From Planctomycetota bacterium (GTDB lineage Bacteria; Planctomycetota; UBA1135; GCA-002686595), in assembly GCA_023150475.1 (NCBI GenBank), contig JAKLKU010000002.1:310001-374000 (forward strand): 64,000 nucleotides of DNA, in the 5' to 3' direction. Of the stretch, positions 16,954-24,828 are shown piece by piece; the first letter of the stretch is position 1, and each line of letters begins with the position of its first letter. The notes beneath the pieces are model-generated. The model saw nothing but the letters and a program-made list of their open reading frames with translations. It did no database searches and was not told where the DNA came from. The position numbers and the translations under genes were made by a program.

Positions 16954-17847
16954 ATGACGATCAAGATCCTCTCCGACTTCGACGGCGTCTGGACCAACCA
17001 GGTGCTCGAGGCCGAGCACGTCAAGCTCTGGGTCGCGACCGAAGCGGCCCGCCTCGCCGAAGTCGACGCGTCGCGCGCGCGCGAGGACTTCCTCCACTTC
17101 GAACGCGCGGTCAAGAGCACGCCGGAACGCTACGGCTGGGCTCCCGACGGACGGATCACGGCGTACGTCGACGAAGATCCGTTCTGCGAGCCGAACTCGA
17201 TCACGTCGTACATCGCGACGGCGCTCGACGATCCGCGGACGCGCGTCTACCGCGACGCGATCCTCGACGCGGGCTTCGCGACGCTGACCGCGTTCGGCGA
17301 TCGTTGCTTCCACGACGCGACGGCGTCGTTCCGCCGCGAACACCCGCCCGCGCTCGTGCCCCGCGCCGCGCTTTCGCTCGAAGCACTGCGCCGCGCCGGC
17401 GCGGACGTGGTCGTCGTCTCCAACTCGCCGCCCGAGAAGATCATCGGTTGGTTCCGCGACGCCGGCGTCGACGCGGGCGAACGCGAGCACCACGCCCTGC
17501 GCGTGCGCGGTTCTGCCGGCAAGTTCGTGCTCGGCGAGTCGAACGAAGCGATCGTCGTCGGCGGCCGTTCGATCGTCGTCGACCGGCCGCGCTACGCGAA
17601 AGTGATCGAGGAAGAGGACCCCGACATCGTGATCGGCGACGTCTTCTCGCTCGACCTCGCCTTGCCGCACGTGATGCGCGAACGCCGCCATCCCGCCGCG
17701 CCGACCGAGCTCGTACTGCGCCGCCATCCGCACACGCCCGACTGGGTGCTCACGACCCGCGCCGAGGGCGCGATCGACCGAATCGTCGACGACATCGCCG
17801 ATCTGCTTGCCGTAGTCGAGCGCTGCCGCAAGACTCGGGCGCGATGA
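16954..17847 (+). CDS. HAD-superfamily phosphatase-like protein
   Basis: A 297-residue protein with the HAD motifs in order. Motif I is DFDGVWT (D8 nucleophile, D10), motif II is VVVVSNS (about 152-158), a lysine follows in a PRYAKV context, and motif IV is IGDVFSLDLALP. A cap region sits between motifs I and II. The stop overlaps the start of the antiporter gene (ATGA, 17844-17847), so the two are translationally coupled. A role in dephosphorylating a sugar or glycerol phosphate linked to the transporter's substrate is inferred; substrate specificity cannot be read from the sequence. Confidence 0.72.
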   Translation: MTIKILSDFDGVWTNQVLEAEHVKLWVATEAARLAEVDASRAREDFLHFERAVKSTPERYGWAPDGRITAYVDEDPFCEPNSITSYIATALDDPRTRVYRDAILDAGFATLTAFGDRCFHDATASFRREHPPALVPRAALSLEALRRAGADVVVVSNSPPEKIIGWFRDAGVDAGEREHHALRVRGSAGKFVLGESNEAIVVGGRSIVVDRPRYAKVIEEEDPDIVIGDVFSLDLALPHVMRERRHPAAPTELVLRRHPHTPDWVLTTRAEGAIDRIVDDIADLLAVVERCRKTRAR

Positions 17848-19334
17848 CGAGCGTCCTGCCCCCGGCTCACTCCCGCGAATTCCGCGTCCGGCGTTTCTGG
17901 AACTGGTTCCCGCTCGGGATCACGTACGCGCTCCTCTACATGGGGCGTTACAACCTGACCGTCGCGAAGACGTCGCTCGGGAGCCTGATGTCGAAGGAGG
18001 ACTTCGGCAACATCTTCGCCGTCGGCACGTGGGTGTACGGGCTCGCGTTCCTCCTGAACGGTCCCTTGACCGACCGCATCGGCGGACGACGCGCGATGTT
18101 GCTCTCCGCGACCGGCGCGGGCGTCGTGAACCTCGCGCTCGGCGTGTTCGTGCAACGCGCGCTCGAGAGCGGCGGGAGCGTCTATTGGCCGACGCTCGTG
18201 CTCTACGCCGTGAACATGTACTTCCAGAGCTTCGCGGCGGTCGCGATCGTCAAGGTCAACGCGCACTGGTTCCACGTGCGCGAACGCGGCGGCTTCAGCG
18301 GCATCTTCGGCACGATGATCGCGTCGGGGATCTTCCTCGCGTTCACCGTCAACGGTTGGATCCTCGAGCTCACGAAGCCCGCCGGCGGCCCGGACGAGAC
18401 GTGGTGGGTCTTCTACGCGCCAGGTGCGTTGTTGCTCGTGATGCTGCTCGTCGAGAGCTTGCTGCTGCGCGACTCGCCGGGCCAAGCCGGTCACGCCGAC
18501 TTCGACACCGGCGACGCCGTGACGGCGAAGGAAGGCGAGGCGCTGACGGGTTGGCAGCTCACGCTGCGCATCCTGACGCACCCCGTGTTGATCGTCATCG
18601 CGCTGATCGAGTTCTGCACCGGCGTGTTGCGCCAAGGCGTGATGAACTGGTTCCCGATCTACGCGAAGGAAGTCTGGAAGCTCGACGGCGCGCACCCGTT
18701 GCGCAACGGCTCGTGGGAGCACGCAGGCGGCGTGTTCGGACTCTGCGCCGCGCTCGCGATCGGCGTCGCGATGATCTGGGCCGGCACGCGCATGCAAGGC
18801 CGCACGCGGCGGCTCTCGATCACGCTCGGCACGACGATCGCGCTCTTCCCGTTCGCGTTCGGCGGCGGTTGGGGCGGCTTGCTCTTCGTCGCGGGCGTGA
18901 TCGGCGGCAACGTCGCGGGGTTCTGCTCCGATCTCTTCTTCCAGAGCCGGCGCGGACCGTCGGCGGCGTTCTTCTACGCGCTCTGTGCCGTGTGCGTCGG
19001 CGTGATGATCCTGACGTTGACGCCGGATCCGGAGCATTGGCAGGCGCTCGCCGTCGCCGTGTTCCTGATCAGCATCAGCGTGATCGGCACGCACGGTTTG
19101 CTCTCCGGGACCGCATCGATGGACTTCGGCGGCCGGCGCGCCGCGGCGACCGCGACCGGCGTGATCGACGGCTTCGTGTACCTCGGCACCGGCTTGCAGG
19201 CGCTCGTGCTCGGCCATCTAACGACCGAGGATTGGGCGTACTGGCCGCTCTTCCTCTTGCCGTTCGCGGTCGTCGGCTTCCTCCTGTGCCTGCGCATCTG
19301 GAACGCGAAGCCGCGCGCCGGCGGCGGGCATTGA
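17844..19334 (+). CDS. MFS transporter, organophosphate:phosphate antiporter (OPA)-like
   Basis: A 496-residue integral membrane protein with about 12 hydrophobic segments. The first segment ends in YMGRYNLTVAK, matching the Tyr/Arg-bearing signature of OPA transporters (GlpT/UhpT/SLC37-like). The loop between segments 2 and 3 has the MFS motif GPLTDRIGGRRAM. OPA members exchange sugar or glycerol phosphates for inorganic phosphate. The start is the ATG of the ATGA overlap with the HAD-phosphatase gene, which supports joint handling of a phosphorylated organic substrate. Confidence 0.85.
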   Translation: MTSVLPPAHSREFRVRRFWNWFPLGITYALLYMGRYNLTVAKTSLGSLMSKEDFGNIFAVGTWVYGLAFLLNGPLTDRIGGRRAMLLSATGAGVVNLALGVFVQRALESGGSVYWPTLVLYAVNMYFQSFAAVAIVKVNAHWFHVRERGGFSGIFGTMIASGIFLAFTVNGWILELTKPAGGPDETWWVFYAPGALLLVMLLVESLLLRDSPGQAGHADFDTGDAVTAKEGEALTGWQLTLRILTHPVLIVIALIEFCTGVLRQGVMNWFPIYAKEVWKLDGAHPLRNGSWEHAGGVFGLCAALAIGVAMIWAGTRMQGRTRRLSITLGTTIALFPFAFGGGWGGLLFVAGVIGGNVAGFCSDLFFQSRRGPSAAFFYALCAVCVGVMILTLTPDPEHWQALAVAVFLISISVIGTHGLLSGTASMDFGGRRAAATATGVIDGFVYLGTGLQALVLGHLTTEDWAYWPLFLLPFAVVGFLLCLRIWNAKPRAGGGH

Positions 19335-19341
19335 ACGCGCC

Positions 19342-20148
19342 GTGAAGCGCAAGCCGAGCCCGCGTCGTGCCGGCAGCGTGCGCGCACCGCGTACGCCGCG
19401 CGCTCACGGCGCGACTGACGCAAGAGGCGCAACGGGCGTCGAACGCAAGACGATCGACCGCGCGCTCTCGCGCCTCGGGCTCTGCTCGCGCACCACGGCG
19501 AAGGAGCTCGTGCTCGCCGGCCGCGTGCGCTTGAACGGCGTGGTCGTGCGCGATCCCGAGCGTTGGGTGCGGCTCGGCGTCGATCGCCTCGAAGTCGACC
19601 AGGAGCGCGTCGCCGCGCAGCGAAAGCTCTACCTCGCGCTGCACAAGCCGGTCGGTTACGTGACGACGCGCAGCGATCCGGAAGGGCGCAAGACGGTGTA
19701 CGACTTGCTCGGCGACGTCGGCCGTTGGGTGGCGCCGATCGGGCGGCTCGATCGCGACACGTCGGGCCTCTTGCTCTTCACCAACGACACCGACTTCGCC
19801 GCGCGGCTGCTCGATCCGACCTCTCACGTCGAGAAGCGCTACCGTGTCGAAGCGCGCGGCCGGATCGACGACGAGGCGCTCGAATGGCTGCGCCGCGGCG
19901 TCGAGCTCTCCGACGGCCGCACGCTGCCCGCGCGCGTCGAGCTCCTGCGTCGCTCGAAGGAACGCACGCTCCTCGAGCTCTCGATCGTCGAAGGCCGCAA
20001 CCGCCAGGTCCGCCGGATGCTCGAAGCGGTCGACAGCAAGGTCCTGAAGCTCGCGCGCGTCGCCTTCGGCTCGCTCGAGCTCGCTGACCTCGCCCCGGGC
20101 GCGCACCGCGAGCTCCTCGCCCGCGAACGCAACGCGCTGCGCCGCTAG
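19342..20148 (+). CDS. rRNA pseudouridine synthase, RsuA/RluB family
   Basis: A 268-residue enzyme that converts a uridine in ribosomal RNA to pseudouridine. A basic N-terminal extension (1-33) precedes an S4 RNA-binding domain (about 36-80, RALSRLGLCSRTTAKELV) and the catalytic domain. GRLDRDTSGLL places the catalytic Asp at D137, and EGRNRQVRRM is the usual C-terminal motif. Start GTG at 19342 is eight bases after the antiporter stop. Its TAG stop shares the palindrome CTAG (20145-20148) with the convergent hsdM stop. Whether it acts on 16S or 23S rRNA is not settled. Confidence 0.92.
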   Translation: MKRKPSPRRAGSVRAPRTPRAHGATDARGATGVERKTIDRALSRLGLCSRTTAKELVLAGRVRLNGVVVRDPERWVRLGVDRLEVDQERVAAQRKLYLALHKPVGYVTTRSDPEGRKTVYDLLGDVGRWVAPIGRLDRDTSGLLLFTNDTDFAARLLDPTSHVEKRYRVEARGRIDDEALEWLRRGVELSDGRTLPARVELLRRSKERTLLELSIVEGRNRQVRRMLEAVDSKVLKLARVAFGSLELADLAPGAHRELLARERNALRR

Positions 20149-21617
20149 CCCGCGCCGTCACCGCGCAGGTCGCGCGCGATCGTCGAGAACTGCTCCAACG
20201 CGGCTTCGAGGTCGTCGGCGATCTCCAGAGCGATCACCTCGGGCGCGGGGAGGTTCGCGGACTCCTCGAGTGCCTCGTCTTTCAGCCAGAAGAGGTCGAG
20301 GTTGGCCTTGTCGCGCTTGACGAGCTCGTCGTACCCGAAGCTCTTGAAGCGCTCGGTCTCCTTGCGCGCGTGTCGATTGCCGGGCGCGTAGCACTTCACG
20401 AAGTCGTCGAGATCCTCGCGCTTCAGCGGGTTCTCCTTCAGCGTGAAGTGCTGGTTGGTGCGCAGGTCGTAGATCCAGAGCTTCTCGGTCCACGGCTTCT
20501 CGCGAGCGGGCTTGCGCTCGAAGAAGAGCACGTTCGCCTTCACGCCCTGCGCGTAGAAGATGCCGGTCGGGAGTCGCAGCAGCGTGTGCACGTCCGCTTG
20601 CTTCAGGAGCTCGCGCCGGATCGTTTCGCCCGCGCCGCCCTCGAAGAGCACGTTGTCGGGCAACACCACCGCCGCTCGGCCGTGCTGCTTCAGGATCGTG
20701 AAGATGTGCTGGAGGAAGTTGAGCTGCTTGTTCGACGTGCTGGCCCAGAAGTCGTCGCGCAGGAGCACGAGCGACTCGCGCTGCTCGTCGCCGGCTTCGT
20801 TGACGGTGCGCACGCTGCTCTTCTTGCCGAACGGCGGGTTGGCGAGCACCAGGTCGTACTCGCCGTGCTTCGCGCGCAACGCGTCGCGCGTCGAGACCGG
20901 CAGCGCCTCGCCCGACTCGTCGCCGATGCCGTGCAGGAGCAGGTTCATCGCGCAGAGCCGCGTGACCGCGTCGACGAGCTCGAAACCGAAGAGCGTTCCA
21001 TCCTTCAGGCGTTTCTTCTGGTCGCGCGTGAGTCCGCCCTTCGCGACGAGGTAGTCGTGCGCCGCGAGCAGGAACCCGCCGGTGCCGCACGCCGGATCGC
21101 AAATCGTCCAACCGGCCTCCGGCGCGACCGCGTCGACCATCGCGCGGATCAGCGCGCGCGGTGTGAAGTACTGACCGGCGCCGCCCTTGACGTCCTCGGC
21201 GTTCTTCTGGAGCAGCCCTTCGTAAGCGTCGCCTTTCACGTCGGCGGACAGGCTCGTCCACTGCTCCTTGTCGATCAGGTCCGCGATCAGCCGCCGCAGC
21301 TTGGCCGGGTCCTGGATCTTGTTCTGGGCCTTCTTGAAGATCAGCCCGAGCATCCCGCCGCGCTTGCCGAGCGTGTCGAGCGTGTGCCGGTAGTGCGTCT
21401 CGAGGTCGTCGCCGTCCTTCTTGACCAGCACGTCCCAACCGAAGCCCTTCGGGATCGGCGACGGCTTGTCGAACGGCGGCCGACTCTGCTCGTCCGCCAT
21501 CTTGAGGAAGAGCAGGAACGTGAGCTGCTCGACGTAGTCCCCGTACGACAACCCGTCGTCACGCAGGATGTCGCAGTAGTTCCAGAGCTTCTGGACCAGC
21601 TGATTCGATGACGTCAT
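20145..21617 (-). CDS. hsdM: Type I restriction-modification DNA methyltransferase subunit
   Basis: A 490-residue adenine-N6 methyltransferase. An N-terminal HsdM helical domain (about 1-130) precedes the Rossmann domain with SAM motif DPACGTGGF (174-182) and catalytic NPPFG (260-264). Length and order match type I M subunits. It marks the host site recognised by HsdS and is required by HsdR. Unusually it is not next to hsdS: six kilobases of other genes lie between hsdR-hsdS and hsdM. Its ATG overlaps the PIN gene stop (ATGA, 21614-21617). All parts lie on the same strand. Confidence 0.95.
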   Translation of the reverse strand: MTSSNQLVQKLWNYCDILRDDGLSYGDYVEQLTFLLFLKMADEQSRPPFDKPSPIPKGFGWDVLVKKDGDDLETHYRHTLDTLGKRGGMLGLIFKKAQNKIQDPAKLRRLIADLIDKEQWTSLSADVKGDAYEGLLQKNAEDVKGGAGQYFTPRALIRAMVDAVAPEAGWTICDPACGTGGFLLAAHDYLVAKGGLTRDQKKRLKDGTLFGFELVDAVTRLCAMNLLLHGIGDESGEALPVSTRDALRAKHGEYDLVLANPPFGKKSSVRTVNEAGDEQRESLVLLRDDFWASTSNKQLNFLQHIFTILKQHGRAAVVLPDNVLFEGGAGETIRRELLKQADVHTLLRLPTGIFYAQGVKANVLFFERKPAREKPWTEKLWIYDLRTNQHFTLKENPLKREDLDDFVKCYAPGNRHARKETERFKSFGYDELVKRDKANLDLFWLKDEALEESANLPAPEVIALEIADDLEAALEQFSTIARDLRGDGAG

Positions 21618-22075
21618 GTGATCTCGTCTCCGGTGATCGGATCCAGGACGACCACGCTGAGCCACTTCGTTCCACGCAGTGGAGCGAACGCCCGCTTGTC
21701 GGTCGATAGGACCGTGAGGCCGGTTACGTTTGCGAGCGCGGCGATCCAGATGTCGTTGTGATCGTGGTAGATCGGCAGACCTCGCTCCTTGGCGAACGTG
21801 TGCAGCTCCGCCCAGCACTGATGCACGCGTGGGTCGGAGATCGGCAGCACGACGAACTCCGTGAGCATCCGACGTAGCAACTGCTGACGCTTCTCGCCCC
21901 ACTTGTGTGACTGTCCGAACGACAGGATCTCGGCGACGCTCACCTCACAGATCGTGGGGCGGAACGACTCGCGAAGTCCGAACTGCGCTTCGATTGCAGC
22001 CGAGGCCGGAGCCTCCCGAGTCGCGAGGAGCACCACGTTCGTGTCGAGCAGGTATCCAGTCGCCGGCGCGCTCAA
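21614..22075 (-). CDS. PIN-domain protein (VapC-like)
   Basis: A 153-residue PIN domain. Acidic residues for metal binding can be assigned: D11 in LLDTN, E44 or E49 in CEVSVAE, D105 or D108 in HDHNDIW, and D126 in LSTDKR. PIN proteins are usually RNases, commonly the toxin of toxin-antitoxin pairs. The start is TTG in a TTGA overlap with the upstream 322-residue gene, and the stop overlaps hsdM. No classic small antitoxin precedes it; the upstream gene may serve that purpose. Confidence 0.85.
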   Translation of the reverse strand: MSAPATGYLLDTNVVLLATREAPASAAIEAQFGLRESFRPTICEVSVAEILSFGQSHKWGEKRQQLLRRMLTEFVVLPISDPRVHQCWAELHTFAKERGLPIYHDHNDIWIAALANVTGLTVLSTDKRAFAPLRGTKWLSVVVLDPITGDEIT

Positions 22076-23040
22076 CTCAGTTCCTCGAGAGCCCGAGCGA
22101 ACTCCTCGTCCGATTCCTCGGCGGGAATGCTCCCGAGGATCTTCGCGTACGCCGACTTCTCGCCCGGCCGCAACCTCGCGAGCCTAGCGTAGTCCCGAGT
22201 TGGCGGCGCCTGCGGCAGCGTTCGGAAGAAGTCGTCGCGCGCTGTTGCAGCGGCGATCACGTCGGCATCGATCCGCAACAGCGAGCCGGTCGGGCGGAAG
22301 ACGGCGAGGCCTTCGACCAGGACGTCACGATCGAGGAAGTCCTTGAGGCCCGTGAACGCCTGCTCTGCGCTCCACACGGCGGTCACGACCGTCTGCGGAT
22401 CCAAGACGATCTTGAGGACTTGTTGGCTCACACCGAGCAGGTCCAGCCGTCCCGCAACCCTGACGCGGCGCGGTTCAGGCGTCGAGGCCGCGAGTGCGTC
22501 CGCGGAGTCGACGACCCGAGCATCGATGCGGCCTCGAGCCCCCGCGTGGGCGGGCGTCGCCGCGTCGGGGAGGGAGATTGCCGTCAGACCGTGCTTTGCG
22601 CGGACCAGCTTGCCGTAGCTGCCCACCCGAGTGAGCAGACCCAGGTCGAAGCGATTGCTCTCGCGGCGCTGCTCCGCGATGTCGACGAGGGATCCGGCGA
22701 GGAGCTCGAACGCGGTCTGCTCCGGCGTCGGTCCGTCATCCCAGAGCAACTGCTGCGAGAACAGCTCGCCTGCCACGGATCCGAACGGTGCAGCTTCGAA
22801 GCGCAGCAGCGTCGCCTGGTCGCCATCCGCCGAGTGGCCGAGGTACCGAACATCCGCCGCACGTCGCAGCACGTTGGGCATCCGCCCTCGCGTACGACTG
22901 GCGTGCAAGAAGCCCATCCGCACTGCGTCCTGAAGCGTGTCATGGAGCCGCGCCAGGACGGGCCCGATAAGCTCCGGGCGCGGCTTGGCACCGAGCCCAT
23001 CGAGAGCCTCGAGACGGAAGGAGCGTTCGACAAGTTGCAT
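22072..23040 (-). CDS. Uncharacterised PIN-associated protein
   Basis: A 322-residue soluble protein of no family I recognise. It has no signal peptide or membrane segment. The sequence alternates helices and strands, with a Gly/Pro-poor middle and an acidic C-terminus (ESDEEFARALEEL). The ATG at 23040 has a strong GGGAGG site five bases upstream. It is translationally coupled to the PIN gene and thence to hsdM. The position suggests a PIN partner or inhibitor, much larger than usual antitoxins, or an accessory of the restriction system. This is inference from position only. Confidence 0.65.
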   Translation of the reverse strand: MQLVERSFRLEALDGLGAKPRPELIGPVLARLHDTLQDAVRMGFLHASRTRGRMPNVLRRAADVRYLGHSADGDQATLLRFEAAPFGSVAGELFSQQLLWDDGPTPEQTAFELLAGSLVDIAEQRRESNRFDLGLLTRVGSYGKLVRAKHGLTAISLPDAATPAHAGARGRIDARVVDSADALAASTPEPRRVRVAGRLDLLGVSQQVLKIVLDPQTVVTAVWSAEQAFTGLKDFLDRDVLVEGLAVFRPTGSLLRIDADVIAAATARDDFFRTLPQAPPTRDYARLARLRPGEKSAYAKILGSIPAEESDEEFARALEELS

Positions 23041-23110
23041 GGCGGACCTCCCGTGGCGGTTGTCGGACGAGTTGGGCCGGAAGTGTAGACCGAGAGTCTA
23101 GCGCGCGGTT

Positions 23111-23235
23111 TCACCCGACGCCGCGGACGAGCTCGCCGGAGAAGGCGCGTTGGAGGATCGACCGGCGCAGTCGGGTGGCGCGTTGGAGGTTGGTGGTGCA
23201 GACGGCTTCGAGCGCGTCGATCACCAACGGCCGCA
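23111..23235 (-). pseudogene. Remnant of an hsdS 3' end
   Basis: The frame reads VIDALEAVCTTNLQRATRLR and on to ILQRAFSGELVRGVG before TGA at 23111-23113. The intact HsdS ends with almost the same residues (VIDSLEAVCTTNLQRASRLR, then ILQRAFSG). At the DNA level, 23134-23225 matches 24849-24940 with four differences in 92 bases. No start codon or upstream part of hsdS is present. The fragment sits in frame directly after the stop of the DUF5655 gene. It marks either an old hsdS end or a duplication made when the two intervening genes arrived. Confidence 0.85.
23134..23225. repeat. 92-bp direct repeat, copy 1
   Basis: This is the distal copy of the hsdS 3'-end repeat. It differs from copy 2 (24849-24940) at four positions. 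Together the copies bracket the GIY-YIG-like gene and the frameshifted nuclease gene. Confidence 0.9.
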
Positions 23236-23236
23236 G

Positions 23237-24159
23237 TCAGCCGCCTTCGTAGCTCCGCGCGAGCAAGGCCTCCGCGCGCTTCAGGTCGGCAGCGTGGCGA
23301 AGGGTCAACTCCACGTCGCCCGTCGCCCAGTGTCCGATCTTGCTTACGTCACGGCTGAAACCGGGCTCGAACGTCACTCGACTGGGGTCGAGCTTCAGGT
23401 AGACGATCACCGCCTTCTTCTGGACGACGAACGCCGCGAAGTTCTTGAGCCGGCGGAAGGCGACGTAGAGCCTGAGCTTCTTCTCCTGGATGTCGTCACC
23501 GAGGGCCAGCACGAACGAGCGTGCCGCGAAGTACACGTCTCGGATCGCGGGCTCGGCGTCTTCGATCGCCTGTTCGATCGGCTTATCGCTCGAGCCCTTC
23601 GGCGCGGCCTTGTTCTTGTTGCTCTCCCAGTCGGGGTCGTCTTCGAGCACCTCATCCGTGGTCTGGTGAACCAGTTCCAGCGCCACTAGATCGCTTCCGA
23701 ACCGGCGGTAGCGAACGAGATCGATGTTCCGATTGATCTGCGCGACCGCATGCTCGTCGTAGCGCGTGAATCCACCGCGATGCAGATCAGCCGCGGCGCG
23801 GACCAGTCGACTCGGTCGGCACGCTCGGGCCCGAGATGCCTCATCACCAGGAGCTGGAACTCCGCACGATGGTCGAGCAGCCAGTCGAGATAGAAGAGGC
23901 CCTGGTTGATCACGTTCTCGTTGGTCGCCCGCTTGTACTCGACGATGACCGGACAGTCGTCCTCGTCGATGCCGAGCGTGTCGATTCGTCCTCCGTGAGT
24001 CTTCCCGGTCGTGTACTCGCTCGCTAGGAACGTGACGCCGAGAAACGCCTCGCTGTGCTGCTCGATCAGCCCTTGCAGTGACTTCTCGATCGCTACGGAC
24101 TCGCCTTGGAGTTCGGTGACGGCCTTGCCAAGAATTCGGAACAGCTTGATGTCGCTCAC
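23237..24159 (-). pseudogene. Frameshifted NucS-like nuclease / DUF5655 gene
   Basis: The frame from GTG 24159 encodes a PD-(D/E)XK-like nuclease half: D60 in GGRID, then E74 and K76 in VIVEYKR. This matches proteins annotated DUF5655 with an endonuclease NucS-like N-terminus. Near 23769 the reading must slip. Adding one base there (GATTC to GATTTC on the coding strand) restores FTRYDEHAVAQINRNIDLVR and a further 160 residues to the stop at 23237, including the DUF5655-type end. Fused length would be about 307 residues. It is either a recent inactivating deletion or a sequencing error in an otherwise intact gene. Confidence 0.75.
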
Positions 24160-24213
24160 GTGACTCTCTCTTGCGGTCAGGTCGGCCAGGTAGTCGTCGG
24201 TGCGTTTCCCCGC

Positions 24214-24813
24214 TCAACGCATGCGAAACAGCCCGCGAAGCTCGTCACGCACGGCGTCGTGGCGCCGACAGATCGGACAGGCCTTGCCCCACTTCACCCG
24301 GGCCGGCCGAACCCTCTGGTCGCGCGGGTCGAAGAGGTGCGTGGCCAAGCACTCTGCCTTGCCCAGTTGGCTCTTGCTGCGGACGGAGAACACCTCGACG
24401 CACGTCGCCGAAAGGAGGTAGGCGGATTTCTCGTAGCTGCGGAGCCGGCGCCAGCTCTTTCCCTTGCCTACGTACAAGCACCGCCGGCGTCGCCAGAACG
24501 CGTAGACGATCGGTCCCTTCACCGTCCGCTGTGCCCACTGAACCAGGCCCTTGCCTCGCTTGAGCAGCCCGCGCTCGCGGATGAAGCGCAACCGACGGTG
24601 CGCGACCGTGGCGCGAAACTCCGCGCGTCCGCTGCGACGAATCAGGATCGTCGACGCCAGGTCGAGAAGCTCGTCGACCAGCTTCTGGCGCACCTTCTTC
24701 GTGAAGCTCGGCGGCTTGCCCGCGCCGCGAGGAACGACCTGCGCGCGCAGTTCGTCCGTCCGTCGATGCCACAACTGATCGAGCTTGCGACTGAACTGCT
24801 TGGCGAGGGCCAT
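24214..24813 (-). CDS. GIY-YIG-like nuclease with zinc-knuckle tail
   Basis: A 199-residue basic protein. Residues 101-125 read PIVYAFW, then LYVGKGKSWRRL, the pattern of the GIY-YIG nuclease core (Y104, Y114-V115-G116, Arg at 122-123). E154 in GKAECLATHL is in the place of the metal-binding Glu. A CPIC (179-182) plus H185 may bind zinc. The first 95 residues are basic and helical and could bind DNA. Residue assignment is by eye, so family membership is probable and not certain. It directly follows hsdS (16 bases). Confidence 0.65.
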   Translation of the reverse strand: MALAKQFSRKLDQLWHRRTDELRAQVVPRGAGKPPSFTKKVRQKLVDELLDLASTILIRRSGRAEFRATVAHRRLRFIRERGLLKRGKGLVQWAQRTVKGPIVYAFWRRRRCLYVGKGKSWRRLRSYEKSAYLLSATCVEVFSVRSKSQLGKAECLATHLFDPRDQRVRPARVKWGKACPICRRHDAVRDELRGLFRMR

Positions 24814-24828
24814 GGGACTGTCCTGGGA

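Noticed and set aside
22072..23040. Calling the 322-residue protein a VapB-type antitoxin
   Set aside because: It is far too long, lacks a visible ribbon-helix-helix or AbrB-like segment, and the claim would rest on position only.
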